Assembly: GCF_036320965.1 (NCBI RefSeq)
Contig: NC_092269.1
Location: forward strand, 27,930,843-27,994,842
Direction: 5' to 3'
DNA length: 64,000 bases
Source of the DNA: Panulirus ornatus
Lineage: Eukaryota > Arthropoda > Malacostraca > Decapoda > Palinuridae
Part shown: one piece after another, positions 1-11,900 of the stretch
Numbering within the stretch: position 1 is the first letter of the stretch
Layout of the letters: each line of letters begins with the position of its first letter
The notes under the pieces: generated by a model
The model's input: only the letters and a program-made list of their open reading frames with translations
Database searches by the model: none
Told to the model about the DNA's origin: nothing
Program-made: the position numbers and the translations under genes

Positions 1-1728
1 AAGTCTTGGGAGTAAAGTCAGGGGTTGGTGAGAGGACAAGAGCTAAGGGAGTAGCACTACTCCTGAAGCAGGAGTTGTGGAAGTATGTGAGAGAGTGTGA
101 GGAAGTGAATTCTAGATTGATGAGGGTAGAAATGAAAATGGATGGAGAGGGATGGGTGATTATCAATGCTTATGCAACTGGTCATGAAAGGAAAGATCTT
201 GAGAGGCAAGTGTTCTGGGAGCAGCTGAGTGAGTGTGTCAGCAGTTTTGGTACACGAGACCGGGGTATTGGTGATGGGTGATTTAAATGTAAAGTGAGTA
301 ATGTGGCAGTTGAGGATGTAATTGGTGGACATGAGGTATTCAGTGCTGTGAATGGAAATGGTGAAGAGTTTGTGGATTTGTGTGCTGAAAAAGGACTGGT
401 GATTGGGAATACGTTTTAAAAAGAGAGATATACGCAAGTATACTTATGTGAGTAAGAAAAATGGTCAAAGTACATTATTAGATTACAAGTTAATTGATAG
501 GCGTATAAAAGAGAGTTATGGATGTTAAAGTGCCGAGAGAGGCAGCTGATGGGGTGTCTGAACACTATCTTGAGGAGGCTAAGTGGAAGATTTGTAGAGG
601 TTTTCAAAAAAGAAGAGAGAATGTCGGGGAGAAGAGAGTAGTGAGAGTAAGTGAGCTTGGAAATGAGGCGTGTATGGAAGTACCAGGAGAGATTGAGTGT
701 AGAATGGCAAAAGGTGAGAGCAAATGACATGAGGTGAGTGAGTGAGGAATGGGATGTATTTAGGGATACAGTGATGGCATGTGCAAGAGATGCATGTGGC
801 ATGAGAAAGGTGGGAGGTGGGCAGATTAGAAAGGGTAGTGAGTGGAGGGATGAAGTAAAGTCGTTATTGTAAGAGAAGCGAGAGGCATTTGAGTAATATT
901 TGCAAAGAAAGGAGTGCAAATGACTGGGAGATATATAAGAGAAAGTGGCAGGAGGTCAAGTGGAAGGTGCAAGGGTTGAAAAAGAGGGCAAATGAGAGTT
1001 GGGGTAAGAGAGTATCATTAAACTTTAGGGAGAATATAAAGATGTTTTGGAAGGAGGTAAATAACGTGAGTATGACAGAAGAACATGGGTGAAGGGGCAA
1101 GGGAGGAAATGATAACAGGTAGCGACGAAGTGAGGAAGAGATGGAGTGAGTATTTTGAAGGTTTGTTGAATGTGTTTGATGATAGAGTGTTGGATGTAGG
1201 GTGTTTTGGTCAGGGTGGTGTGCGAAGTGAGAGAGTCAGGGAGAGGGGTTTGGTGAAGTGAGAAGAGGTGGTGAAAGCCTTGCTAAAGATTAAATCCGGC
1301 AAGGCTGCGGGTTTGGATGATATTGCAGTTGAATCTATTAAGAATGTGCGTGACTGTGTTGTTGATTGGTTGGTAAGGATATTCAATATATGTATGGATC
1401 CTGTTGAAGTGCGTGAGGATTGGCGGAATGCATGTATAGTGCCATTGTTCAAAGGCATAGAGGATAAAGGTGAGTGGTCAAACTACAGGGGCATAAGTTT
1501 TTTGAGTATTCTTGGAAAATTGTGTTGGAGTGTATTGATTGAGAGGGTAAAGGCATGTATAGAGCATCAGACTGAGGAGTAGTGTGGCTCTATTAGTGGT
1601 AGAGGATGTGTGGATCAGATGTTTGCTTGAAGAATGTGTGTATGAAATACTTAGAAAAACAGATGGATTTGTATGTAGCATTTATGGATCTGGAGAAAGT
1701 ATATGATAAGGTATATATAGATATGCTT
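1..1728 (+). mobile_element. RTE-type LINE copy 1, decayed, left arm of a foldback
   Basis: This is a degenerate copy of the RTE-like LINE that recurs through the window. It enters the window inside the AP-type endonuclease and runs through the linker into the reverse transcriptase palm, stopping at the first catalytic-Asp region (the LEKxYDxV block, about 1690-1728). Frameshifts and stops break it into short frames, for example just after the GDLN endonuclease motif near 275-285, where a base is missing relative to the other copies. It keeps the catalytic Asn of GDLN that the longest copy has lost. It has no 3' half: at about 1728 the sequence turns back on itself into copy 2. It is a pseudogene fragment. 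Confidence 0.85.
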
Positions 1729-1798
1729 CCACAAAGCATATCTATATCAAAGTATATGATAAGGTATATATAGATATGCTTCCACAAAGCATATCTAT
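1698..1798. repeat. 53-bp tandem duplication with snap-back palindrome
   Basis: A segment of about 48 bp is present at 1698-1745 and again at 1751-1798 (period 53). Each copy contains an imperfect palindrome (1721-1741) with arms ATATGCT and AGCATAT around a TCCACAA centre. This is the junction between the plus-strand RTE arm and the minus-strand arm. The palindrome centre lies at the same codons of the RT in both arms. Confidence 0.85.
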
Positions 1799-2830
1799 CA
1801 ACCCTATCATATACATTCTCCAGATACATAAATGCAACATACAAATTCATCTGTTTTTCTAAGTATTTCTCACACACATTCTTCAAAGCAAACACCTGAT
1901 CCACACATCCTCTACCACTTCCGAAACCACACTGTTCTCCAATGTGATGCTCTGTATATGTCTTCACCTATTCAGTCAATATCCTACCATATAATTTCCC
2001 AGGAATATTCAACAAACTTATGCCTCTGTAGTTTGAACACTCACCTTCATCCTCTTTTCCCTTGTACAGTGGCGCCATGTATGCATTCCACCAGTCCTCA
2101 GGCACTTCAACATGATCCATACATAAAGTGAATATCGTTACTGACCAATTAACGACACAGTCACCCTCTTTTTTTTAAATAAATGTTATTGTAATACCAT
2201 CCAAACCCGCCTCATTGCTGGATTTCATCTTCCGCAAAGCTTCCACTACTTCTCTCTTAACCAAACCATTCTCACTGATCCTCACACTTCGCACACCACC
2301 CTGACCAAAGGACCTTATATCTCCCACTCTGTCATCAAACACATTCAACAAACTTTCAAAGTACTCACTCCATCTACTTCTCACTTCATCACTAACTGTT
2401 ATTACTTCCCCACTTGCCCCCTTTACCGATGTTTCCATTTGTTCTCTTGTCTTACACACGTTATTTACCTCCTTCCGAAACATCTTTTTATGCTCCCTAA
2501 AGTTTAATGATACTCTTTCACCCCAACTCTCATTTGCCCTCTTTTTCAATCCTTGCACCTTTTTCTTGACCTCCTGCCGCTTTCTTTTATACATCTCCCA
2601 GTCATTTGCACTCCGTCATTGCAAGTATTGTCCAAACACCTCTCATTTCTCTTTCACTAACAGCTTTGCTTCTTCATCCACCCCTCACTACCCTTTCTAA
2701 TCTACCCACCTCCCACCTTTCTGATGCCACAAGCATCTTTTGCACAAGCCATCACTGCTTCCCTACATACATTCCATTCCTCACCCACTTCCCTAACGTT
2801 ATTTGCTTTCACCTCTTGCCATTCTACCTC
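1783..2830 (-). mobile_element. RTE-type LINE copy 2, minus strand, right arm of a foldback
   Basis: Reading on the minus strand from 2830 down to 1783, this is the endonuclease-RT linker and the first half of the RT of the same LINE family. The SEYFESLLNVFDD block lies near 2360 and the start of the RT fingers near 2200-2240. It mirrors copy 1 from about 700 to 1728, so the two form an imperfect inverted repeat with arms of about 1.0 kb that differ at many positions. The 139-codon frame at 2175-2594 is only the surviving open part. It lacks both the endonuclease and the FADD half of the RT, so it is inactive. Confidence 0.85.
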
Positions 2831-2931
2831 TGCCAAGGATGGAAGGCTGTATGATAGGGATTAGAGCCTCGTCAGAGAATTTCTCGCTCCAAAACAGTTC
2901 ATTCTTTCCCAGCCAGTGGAAGTATGTGTTA

Positions 2932-2999
<68 letters not shown>

Positions 3000-3622
3000 C
3001 AGTCCATCAAGGAATAACAATGAACACATGATCGTCCATACATGTCCCCACCGATTTCTATTATCATCCCTGGGATGCTTGTGGGACTTAAAAACCTTAC
3101 CTTCATTTCAGGTGCCATGCTTTTGGTGACGGCTGCTTCCACCTCGGCTGCCTCCATCTGCTTTGGCATACCTTCACCGTCTAAAAGGGAAGGATTATGA
3201 TCAGTATTCGTAAACCACGTTTGGAGACCAGTGACTTCACTATATCTCAGATGGGATACGTAAACAATACTAGTGGAAAACTGAATGGCATAGAGATGGG
3301 AACACAGTGAGTGTTGTTACATAGGAAACTCTTGTATGAGAATTCCTCAGAAAAGAATAAATTAATTCTGTTCTGAGTTGTACAGGAATTCAATGTGGAA
3401 TAAGCTTGCGAATGTGATCTGTGTACAGGGACAGTGTGCACCTCATTGCAGCCCAACTTACAGCCGAGCTAGAATATGGGTCTACAACTTCCTTCGCGTG
3501 TGAGTGTTCCCTTCATTTTGTGTGAGTGTATCACATTATGAGCGCAATACACAGCATGTTTGGGTATTATTATTACCGTTTTGGACATCCTATGAATTTT
3601 GTTAGGTTAGGTCAGGTCATGC
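2831..3622. other. Anonymous DNA around a (GT)n tract
   Basis: No gene or known repeat was recognised apart from the GT microsatellite at 2933-2997 and a short GTTAGGTTAGGT string at 3600-3611 ahead of a T-run. The long frames across 2799-3169 exist only because (GT)n or (CA)n has no stop. Confidence 0.5.
2933..2997. repeat. (GT)n microsatellite
   Basis: About 32 uninterrupted GT dinucleotides. The reverse reading gives His-Thr runs, which are not coding. Confidence 0.98.
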
Positions 3623-3645
3623 TTTTTTTTTTTTTTTTTTTTTTT
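3623..3645. repeat. Poly(T) tract
   Basis: A run of about 23 T follows a short GTTAGGTTAGGT-like string. It could be the tail of a minus-strand retroposed fragment, but no element body was recognised. Confidence 0.7.
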
Positions 3646-3930
3646 GCCGAAATCATTTTTCCGATGGTTTTTAATGTCTTTTGAACGATTCTGACCATCA
3701 TTTCTACAGTAAGTCACTACTTTTTCCTGATATCTTCCACCCAAAACCCCGCTTCCCATTGGGGTATCCCATTATTTTTGGATAGAGGAGGGGATAGGGG
3801 GGATAGCTCAAATGACAGTGATTTGCGGTAGGTCAGAACAGTGGCGTATCTAGGGGAAATAGCGCCTTTGGCAAACACTGACATTGCGCCCCTCTCCAAA
3901 CATGACACCGATAGTCATTTATTTGCGTTA

Positions 3931-4418
3931 CCTCCGCCAAGAAGATTATGTTTTTACCAGCGTTTGTTTGTTTGTCTGTCTGTGAGCAACTTTCAAAAAA
4001 AAGATATGAACAAATTTTGATGAAATTTTCAGGAAAAGTCAGAAATGACACAAGGACCAACTGATTAGTTTTTGGGAATGAGTCGAATCATTGCCTGGAT
4101 CCAGGACGCCATTACAGAAATATCAATTTTTGTGAATAACTATTGAACTAATAATGATGTCAATGTGATTCTAAATGCCAAAGATATGTTTTCATGGTCA
4201 AGAAATCTAAATATTTAAGATCCGAATTATTGTCTGCATCCAGGACGCCATTACGGAAACATCAGTTTTGGTGATTAACTATTGAACTAATAATAATATC
4301 AATGTGATTCCAAACGCCAGATATATGTTTTCATGGAAAAAATCTAAAATTTTAGGATTTAACAATGCCATGTGGGCGATAGGAGCTGTCTTGGTGGAGG
4401 CCTGCGCTCTCCGAATTC
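3931..4418. mobile_element. Nonautonomous TIR element with CCTCCGCCAAG termini
   Basis: The element opens with CCTCCGCCAAG (3931-3941) followed by a GTTTGTTTGTTTGTCTGTCT run, and closes with CTTGGTGGAGG (4390-4400). The two ends are inverted complements at 10 of 11 positions. A CCTGCGCTCTCCGA extension follows (4401-4414). There is no transposase frame. Internally it carries two diverged tandem units of about 139 bp (4090-4228 and 4229-4362), both with the CAGGACGCCATTAC motif. From memory, this head and tail belong to a repeat family seen in many animals, but I cannot name it with certainty. A MITE-like DNA element is the best guess. Confidence 0.7.
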
Positions 4419-5160
4419 AATATTTCTTTTATTCCAATGTACCTGGAGAGTATTGTAGTAGGATGTAGAAAAAACTATTTAAAAGAAGAAGAATCCAAAA
4501 GACTTTGTGAGATGGAAAACCGCATTGAGGAATTGAGGTAAATGTGTGATAAGGATGAGATTATTAAGAAAAATAACCAAATCCAACCACCCTTCATGGA
4601 ATAAAAGTTTTATTCAAACATATATCTAAGCTTTATATAAGACTTTTGTTCAAGTTTATATCTAAGATTATGTATTATATTTATAGTCATAAATATTCAG
4701 GTTAAGCAGAAAGACTCACTAGAACCTAAATCAAACTATAAACTACAGAGGTACCCAAACTACGAAAATTAAACTGTAAAATTAATGCTGGAAACCATTG
4801 GTTCTTTGAATAGTAAATAAAAAAGTACTAGTAACACTAAAAGTATTTTTGGAAATATATGTACATAGATATTCAAATAAAAATACAGGGTGTCCTAAAA
4901 ACACGTACTCACATTTTGACTCTCATAACTAACTCATTAAATTTTTTCTTTTCTTTTCAGATCAAATTAACAGATCATTAATCAGCAAATCATGACACAA
5001 GATTAAAACTACAATTGCACCTTCCTTAATTCTACTGATGTGAACTGGTCTATGATGTGCTCAAAGTCAGTTTTTTCAGTTTCTTGTCTTTCTACACTGA
5101 GCAGAGCAAGATCACAGAGTCTGTCTTGACCCATAGAAGCTCTGATATGAAAGTATTAGT
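4419..5160. other. AT-rich anonymous DNA
   Basis: No supported frame, exon or repeat family. A CAGGGTGTCCTAAAA string near 4886 resembles the ends of some DNA transposons, but no matching second end was found. Confidence 0.4.
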
Positions 5161-5164
5161 ATTA

Positions 5165-6629
<1,465 letters not shown>

Positions 6630-7025
6630 GATGTGTTCGATGGTAGGATAACAGATGTGGTGTGCTTAGGATGAGATGGTGTGCGAAGGAAGAGAATCAT
6701 GGCGAATGGTACGGTGAAAAGAGAGGTAGTAGTGAAAGTCCTGCATGAGACGGAGTATGGCAAAATGTCGACAGGAAAGGATGAGTTTACAATCGAGCTT
6801 CGCAAGACAAAGGTGACATATTAATTGATCAGCAAAGCAATTTGACGCTTGGATGGCTCAATGTGATGTCCCTGAGGGCTGCCAGAATGCATGTAAAGTA
6901 CCCTTATATAGAGGCGAGGGGAACAAAATGAAACGCTCTCATTACCAAAAGTATAAGTCTGTTTATAAGTCAAAGGTGTATAGGAGAATGGTGATGAAGA
7001 GGGTAATGGTGTGCATCGAACATCA
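6630..7025 (+). mobile_element. Highly decayed RTE-type LINE relic
   Basis: The order of motifs matches the linker-to-RT part of the local LINE: a TGTTCGATG block (6630), GAGGTAGTAGTGAAAG (6723), a region matching the codons around the proline-rich CIVP block (6880-6905), and GAGAATGGTGATGAAGAGG through CATCGAACATCA (6983-7025). Many indels and substitutions leave no usable frame. It is far older than the other copies in the window. The call rests on collinear short matches only. Confidence 0.55.
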
Positions 7026-7753
7026 TGGACAGACGATGACACAGACTCGCTGAAGTTGAAGTATCATTTGCGTTGTGACCTTAATACACAATAACGCAGC
7101 TCTGTCTCTGAACACGAGTGGAGGGTCTCTGATGTCAATAACCTCACCAAGTAAGTTCGGTCGAAACATTATACCGCAAGAGCAGGCGACTAGAAATCTA
7201 AGCTCAAGACACACACAGAGACGTATATCCAGATGTGTGCATCAACTCCACCTTCAAGTGAACAGAGAGGATCAAAGACTCTGCTCACCGAGTCTACTTG
7301 AAATCCAGTATGGTTTGGAATAACTCGATGATCAGAGGGGTTAAAGTCCGGGGGAAAGAAAAAGGGTATGATGAGCTTGGTTGCGTACGTGGTTCAGCCG
7401 GACTGAAGTGTGACGGCCGGATTAAGGAGATACCTGAAGTGATTTGATAAACATCTACCGTGATCTGTCACAGCTAGATGACTGGAAACTGCTAAAGCTT
7501 GGCTACAGATAGCAAGGACATGACAGACGTAAGGCACATGATTACTATCGTGTGTTTCCTACTGAATGGCTCAGCTGGGCTCCACCGGAATAAGGTTAGG
7601 TCGCGAGGGACAAAGTCACCTTTGTCGAGTTTGTACCGTCGACGTACCGTCTCCACCAGGAACTTCACACACCGAAAGAGTCCATCCTTTCCCTGCTACT
7701 GACTGTAGCCTTGAATTGTTGGAACCTCTAGCAAAGGGGCGTTTCTGGGCACG
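7026..7753. other. Anonymous DNA
   Basis: No recognised gene. The 3' part (7605-7735) may be a diverged relative of 5576-5720. The stretch ends directly at an (ATA)n tract. Confidence 0.35.
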
Positions 7754-7756
7754 ATG

Positions 7757-7826
<70 letters not shown>

Positions 7827-7861
7827 TAATAATAATAATAATGATAATAATAATAATAATG

Positions 7862-7910
<49 letters not shown>
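7754..7910. repeat. (ATA)n microsatellite
   Basis: About 52 ATA/ATG units abut the truncated 5' end of RTE copy 4. They create a chimeric Ile-repeat frame that runs into RT sequence. Confidence 0.98.
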
Positions 7911-8905
7911 GTCAGTTGTTGTTCGCTGATGATACAGCGCTGGTGGCTGATTCATGTGAGAAACTGCAGAAGCTGGTGACTGAGTTTGGTAAAGTGTGTG
8001 GAAGAAGAAAGTTAAGAGTAAATGTGAATAAGAGCAAGGTTATTAGGTACAGTAGGGTTGAGGGTCAAGTCAATTGGGAGGTGAGTTTGAATGGAGAAAA
8101 ACTGGAGGAAGTGAAGTGTTTTAGATATCTGGGAGTGGATCTGGCAGCGGATGGAACCATGGAAGCGGAAGTGGATCATAGGGTGGGGGGGGGTGGGGGG
8201 GGGGGGGGGCGAAAATTCTGGGGGCCTTGAAGAATGTGTGGAAGTCGAGAACATTATCTCGGAAAGCAAAAATGGGTATTTTGAAGGAATAGTGGTTCCA
8301 ACAATGTTGTATGGTTGCGAGGCGTGGGCTATGGATAGAGTTGTGCGCAGGAGGATGGATGTGCTGGAAATGAGATGTTTGAGGACAATGTGTGGTGTGA
8401 GGTGGTTTGATCGAGTGAGTAACGTAAGGGTAAGAGAGATGTGTGGAAATAAAAAGAGCGTGGTTGAGAGAGCAGAAGAGGGTGTTTTGAAGTGGTTTGG
8501 GCACATGGAGAGAATGAGTGAGGAAAGATTGACCAAGAGGATATATGTGTCGGAGGTGGAGGGAACGAGGAGAAGAGGGAGACCAAATTGGAGGTGGAAA
8601 GATGGAGTGAAAAAGATTTTGTGTGATCGGGGCCTGAACATGCAGGAGGGTGAAAGGAGGGCAAGGAATAGAGTGAATTGGAGCGATGTGGTATACCGGG
8701 GTTGACGTGCTGTCAGTGGATTGAATGAAGGCATGTGAAGCGTCTGGGGTAAACCATGGAAATCTGTGTAGGTATGTATATTTGCGTGTGTGGACGTATG
8801 TATATACATGTGTATGGGGGGGGGGTTGGGCCATTTCTTTCGTCTGTTTCCTTGCGCTACCTCGCAAACGCGGGAGACAGCGACAAAGTATAATAAATAA
8901 ATAAA
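7911..8905 (+). mobile_element. RTE-type LINE copy 4, 5'-truncated, short-3'UTR subfamily
   Basis: The copy starts in the middle of the RT, just before the FADD catalytic motif (SQLLFADD at 7911-7935), and runs to the 3' tail ending in TATAATAAATAAATA near 8905. A G-run of nearly 30 bases (8181-8209) has expanded from a GGGGGAGGGGG block seen in sister copies and shifts the frame. A one-base loss near 8279 is a second lesion. The C-terminal domain (the cysteine-rich block with GCEAW, then RPNWRW) is readable at 8300-8705. The frame ends at TGA after DVVYRG, where other copies read arginine. It is inactive. Confidence 0.9.
8181..8209. repeat. Expanded G-run inside RTE copy 4
   Basis: GGGTGGGGGGGGGT followed by a run of at least 15 G. 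Sister copies have a short GGGGGAGGGGG here. It is a likely slippage or sequencing-error site and it breaks the RT frame. Confidence 0.9.
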
Positions 8906-8924
8906 TATTATTTATTTATCATTT

Positions 8925-11900
8925 ATTTTGCTTTGTCGCTGTCTCCCGCGTTAGCGAGGTAGCGCAAGGAAACAGACGAAAGAATGGCCCAACCCACCCA
9001 CATACACATGTATATACATACACGTCCACACACAGCACATATACATACCTATACATCTCAATGTATACATATATATACACACACAGACATATACATATAT
9101 ACCCATGTACATAATTCATACTGTCTGCCTTCATTCATTCCCATCGCCACCTCGCCACACATGAAATAACAACACCCTCCCCCCTCATGTGTGCGAGGTA
9201 GCGCTAGAAAAAGACAAGGCCACATTCGTTCACACTCAGTCTCTAGCTGTCATGTAATAATGCACCGAAACCACAGCTCCCTTTCCACATCCAGGCCCCA
9301 CACAACTTTCCATGGTTTACCCCAGACGCTTCACATGCCCTGGTTCAATCCATTAACAGCACGTCGACCCCTGTATAGCACATCGTTCCAATTCACTCTA
9401 TTCCTTGCACGCCTTTCACCCTCCTGCATGTTCAGGCCCCAATCACTCAAAATCTTTCTCACTCCATCTTTCCACCTCCAATTTGGTCTCCCACTTCTCC
9501 TCGTTCCCTCCAACTCCGACACATATATCCTCTTGGTCAATCTTTCCTCACTCATTCTCTCCATGTGACCAAACCATTTCAAAACACCCTCTTCTGCTCT
9601 CTCAACCACACTCTTCTTATTACCACACATCTCTCTTACCCTATTATTACTTATTCGATCAAACCACCTCACACCACATATTGTCCTCAAGCATCTCATT
9701 TCCAGCACATCCACCCTCCTGCGCACAACTCTATCCATAGCCCACGCCTCGCAACAATACAACATTGTTGGAACCACTATTCCTTCAAACATACCCATTT
9801 TTGCTTTCCGAGATAATGTTCTCGACTTCCACACATTCTTCAAGGCTCCCAGAATTTTCGCCCCCTCCCCCAACCTATGATTCACTTCCGCTTCCATGGT
9901 TCCATCAGCTGCCAGATCCACTCCCAGATATCTAAAACACTTCACTTTCTCCATTTTTTCTCCATTCAAACTTACCTCCCAATTTACTTGACCCTCAACC
10001 CTACTGTACCTAATAACCTTACTCTTATTCACATTTACTCTCAACTTTCTTCTTTCACACACTTTACCAAACTCAGTCACTAGCTTCTGCAGTTTCTCAC
10101 ATGAATCAGCCACCAGCGCTGTATCATCAGCGAACAACAACTGACTCACTCCCAAAGCTCTCTCATCCACAACAGACTGCATACTTGCCCCTCTTTCCAA
10201 AACTCTTGCATTCACCTCCCTAACAACCACATCCATAAACAAATTAAACAACCATGGAGACATCACACACCCCTGCCGCAAACCTACATTCACTGAGAAC
10301 CAATCACTTTCCTCTCTTCCTACACGTACACATGCCTTACATCCTCGATAAAAACTTTTCACTGCTTCTAACAACTTGCCTCCCACACCATATATTCTTA
10401 AAACCTTCCACAGAGCATCTCTATCAACTCTATCATATGCCTTCTCCAGATCCATAAATGCTACATGCAAATCCATTTGCTTTTCTAAGTATTTCTCACA
10501 TACATTCTTCAAAGCAAACACCTGATCCACACATCCTTTACCACTTCTGAAACCACACTGCTCTTCCCCAGTCTGATGCCCTGTACATGCCTTCACCCTC
10601 TCAATCAATACCCTCCCATATAATTTACCAGGAATACTCAACGAACTTATATCTCTGTAATTTGAGCACTCACTCTTATCCCCTTTGCCTTTGTACGATG
10701 GCACTATGCAAGCATTCCGCCAATCCTCAGGCACCTCACCATGAGTCATACATACATTAAATAACCTTACCAACCAGTCAACAATACAGTCACGCCCTTT
10801 TTTATTAAATTCCACTGCAATACCATCCAAACCTGCTGCCTTGCCGGCTTTCATCTTCCGCAAAGCTTTTACTACCTCTTCTCTGTTTACCAAATCATTT
10901 TCCCTAACCCTCTCACTTTGCACACCACCTCGACCAAAACACCCTATATCTGCTACTCTATCATCAAACACATTCAACAAACCTTCAAAATACTCACTCC
11001 ATCTTCTCACATCACCACTACTTGTTATCACCTCTCCATTAACCCCCGTCACTGAAGTTCCCATTTGTTCTCTTGTCTTACGCACTTTATTTACCTCCTT
11101 CCAAAACATCTTTTTATTCTCCTTAAAATTTAATGATACTCTCTCACCCCAACTCTCACTTGCCCTCTTTTTCACCTCTTGCACCTTTCTCTTGACCTCC
11201 TGCCTCTTTCTTTTGTACATCTCCCACTCATTTGCACTAATTCCCCGCAAAAATCGCCCAAATGCCTCTCTCTTCTCTTTCATTAATAATCTTACTTCTT
11301 CATCCCACCACTCACTACCCTTTCTAATCTGCCCACCACCCACGCTTCTCGTGCCACAAGCATCTTTTGCGCAAGCCATCACTGCTTCCCTAAATACATC
11401 CCATTCCTCCTCCACTCCCCTTACCTCCTTTGTTCTCACCTTTTTCCATTCTGTATTCAGTCTCTCCTGGTACTTCCTCACACAAGTCTCCTTCCCAAGC
11501 TCACTTACTCTCACCACTCTCTTCACCCCAACATTCTCTCTTATTTTCTGAAAACCTCTACAAATCTTCACCTTCGCCTCCACAAGATAATGATCAGACA
11601 TCCCTCCAGTTGCACCTCTCAGCACATTAACGTCCAAAAGTCTCTCTTTCGCGCGCCTATCAATTAACACGTAATCCAATAACGCTCTCTGGCCATCTCT
11701 CCTACTTACATACGTATACTTATGTATATCTCTCTTTTTAAACCAGGTATTCCCAATCACCAGTCCTTTTTCAGCACAGAAATCTACAAGCTCTTCACCA
11801 TTTCCATTTACAACACTGAAGACCCCATGTATACCAATTTTTCCCTCAACTGCCACATTACTCACCTTTGCCTTCAAATCACCCATCACTATAACCCGGT

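Noticed and set aside
3600..3611. Arthropod telomere repeat (TTAGG)n
   Set aside because: Only about two repeat units (GTTAGGTTAGGT); too short to call a telomeric tract.
4880..4900. CAGGGTGTCCTAAAA as the end of a mariner-like transposon
   Set aside because: No matching inverted end or transposase remnant was found nearby.
7754..8230. 158-codon frame starting with a poly-Ile run
   Set aside because: The (ATA)n microsatellite is fused by chance to a truncated RTE copy.
8925..9000. tRNA-derived SINE with Pol III boxes in the AGGTAGCGCAAGG tail
   Set aside because: A weak A-box resemblance only and no B-box (GGTTCGA-type) downstream; the segment is the LINE's own 3' tail.
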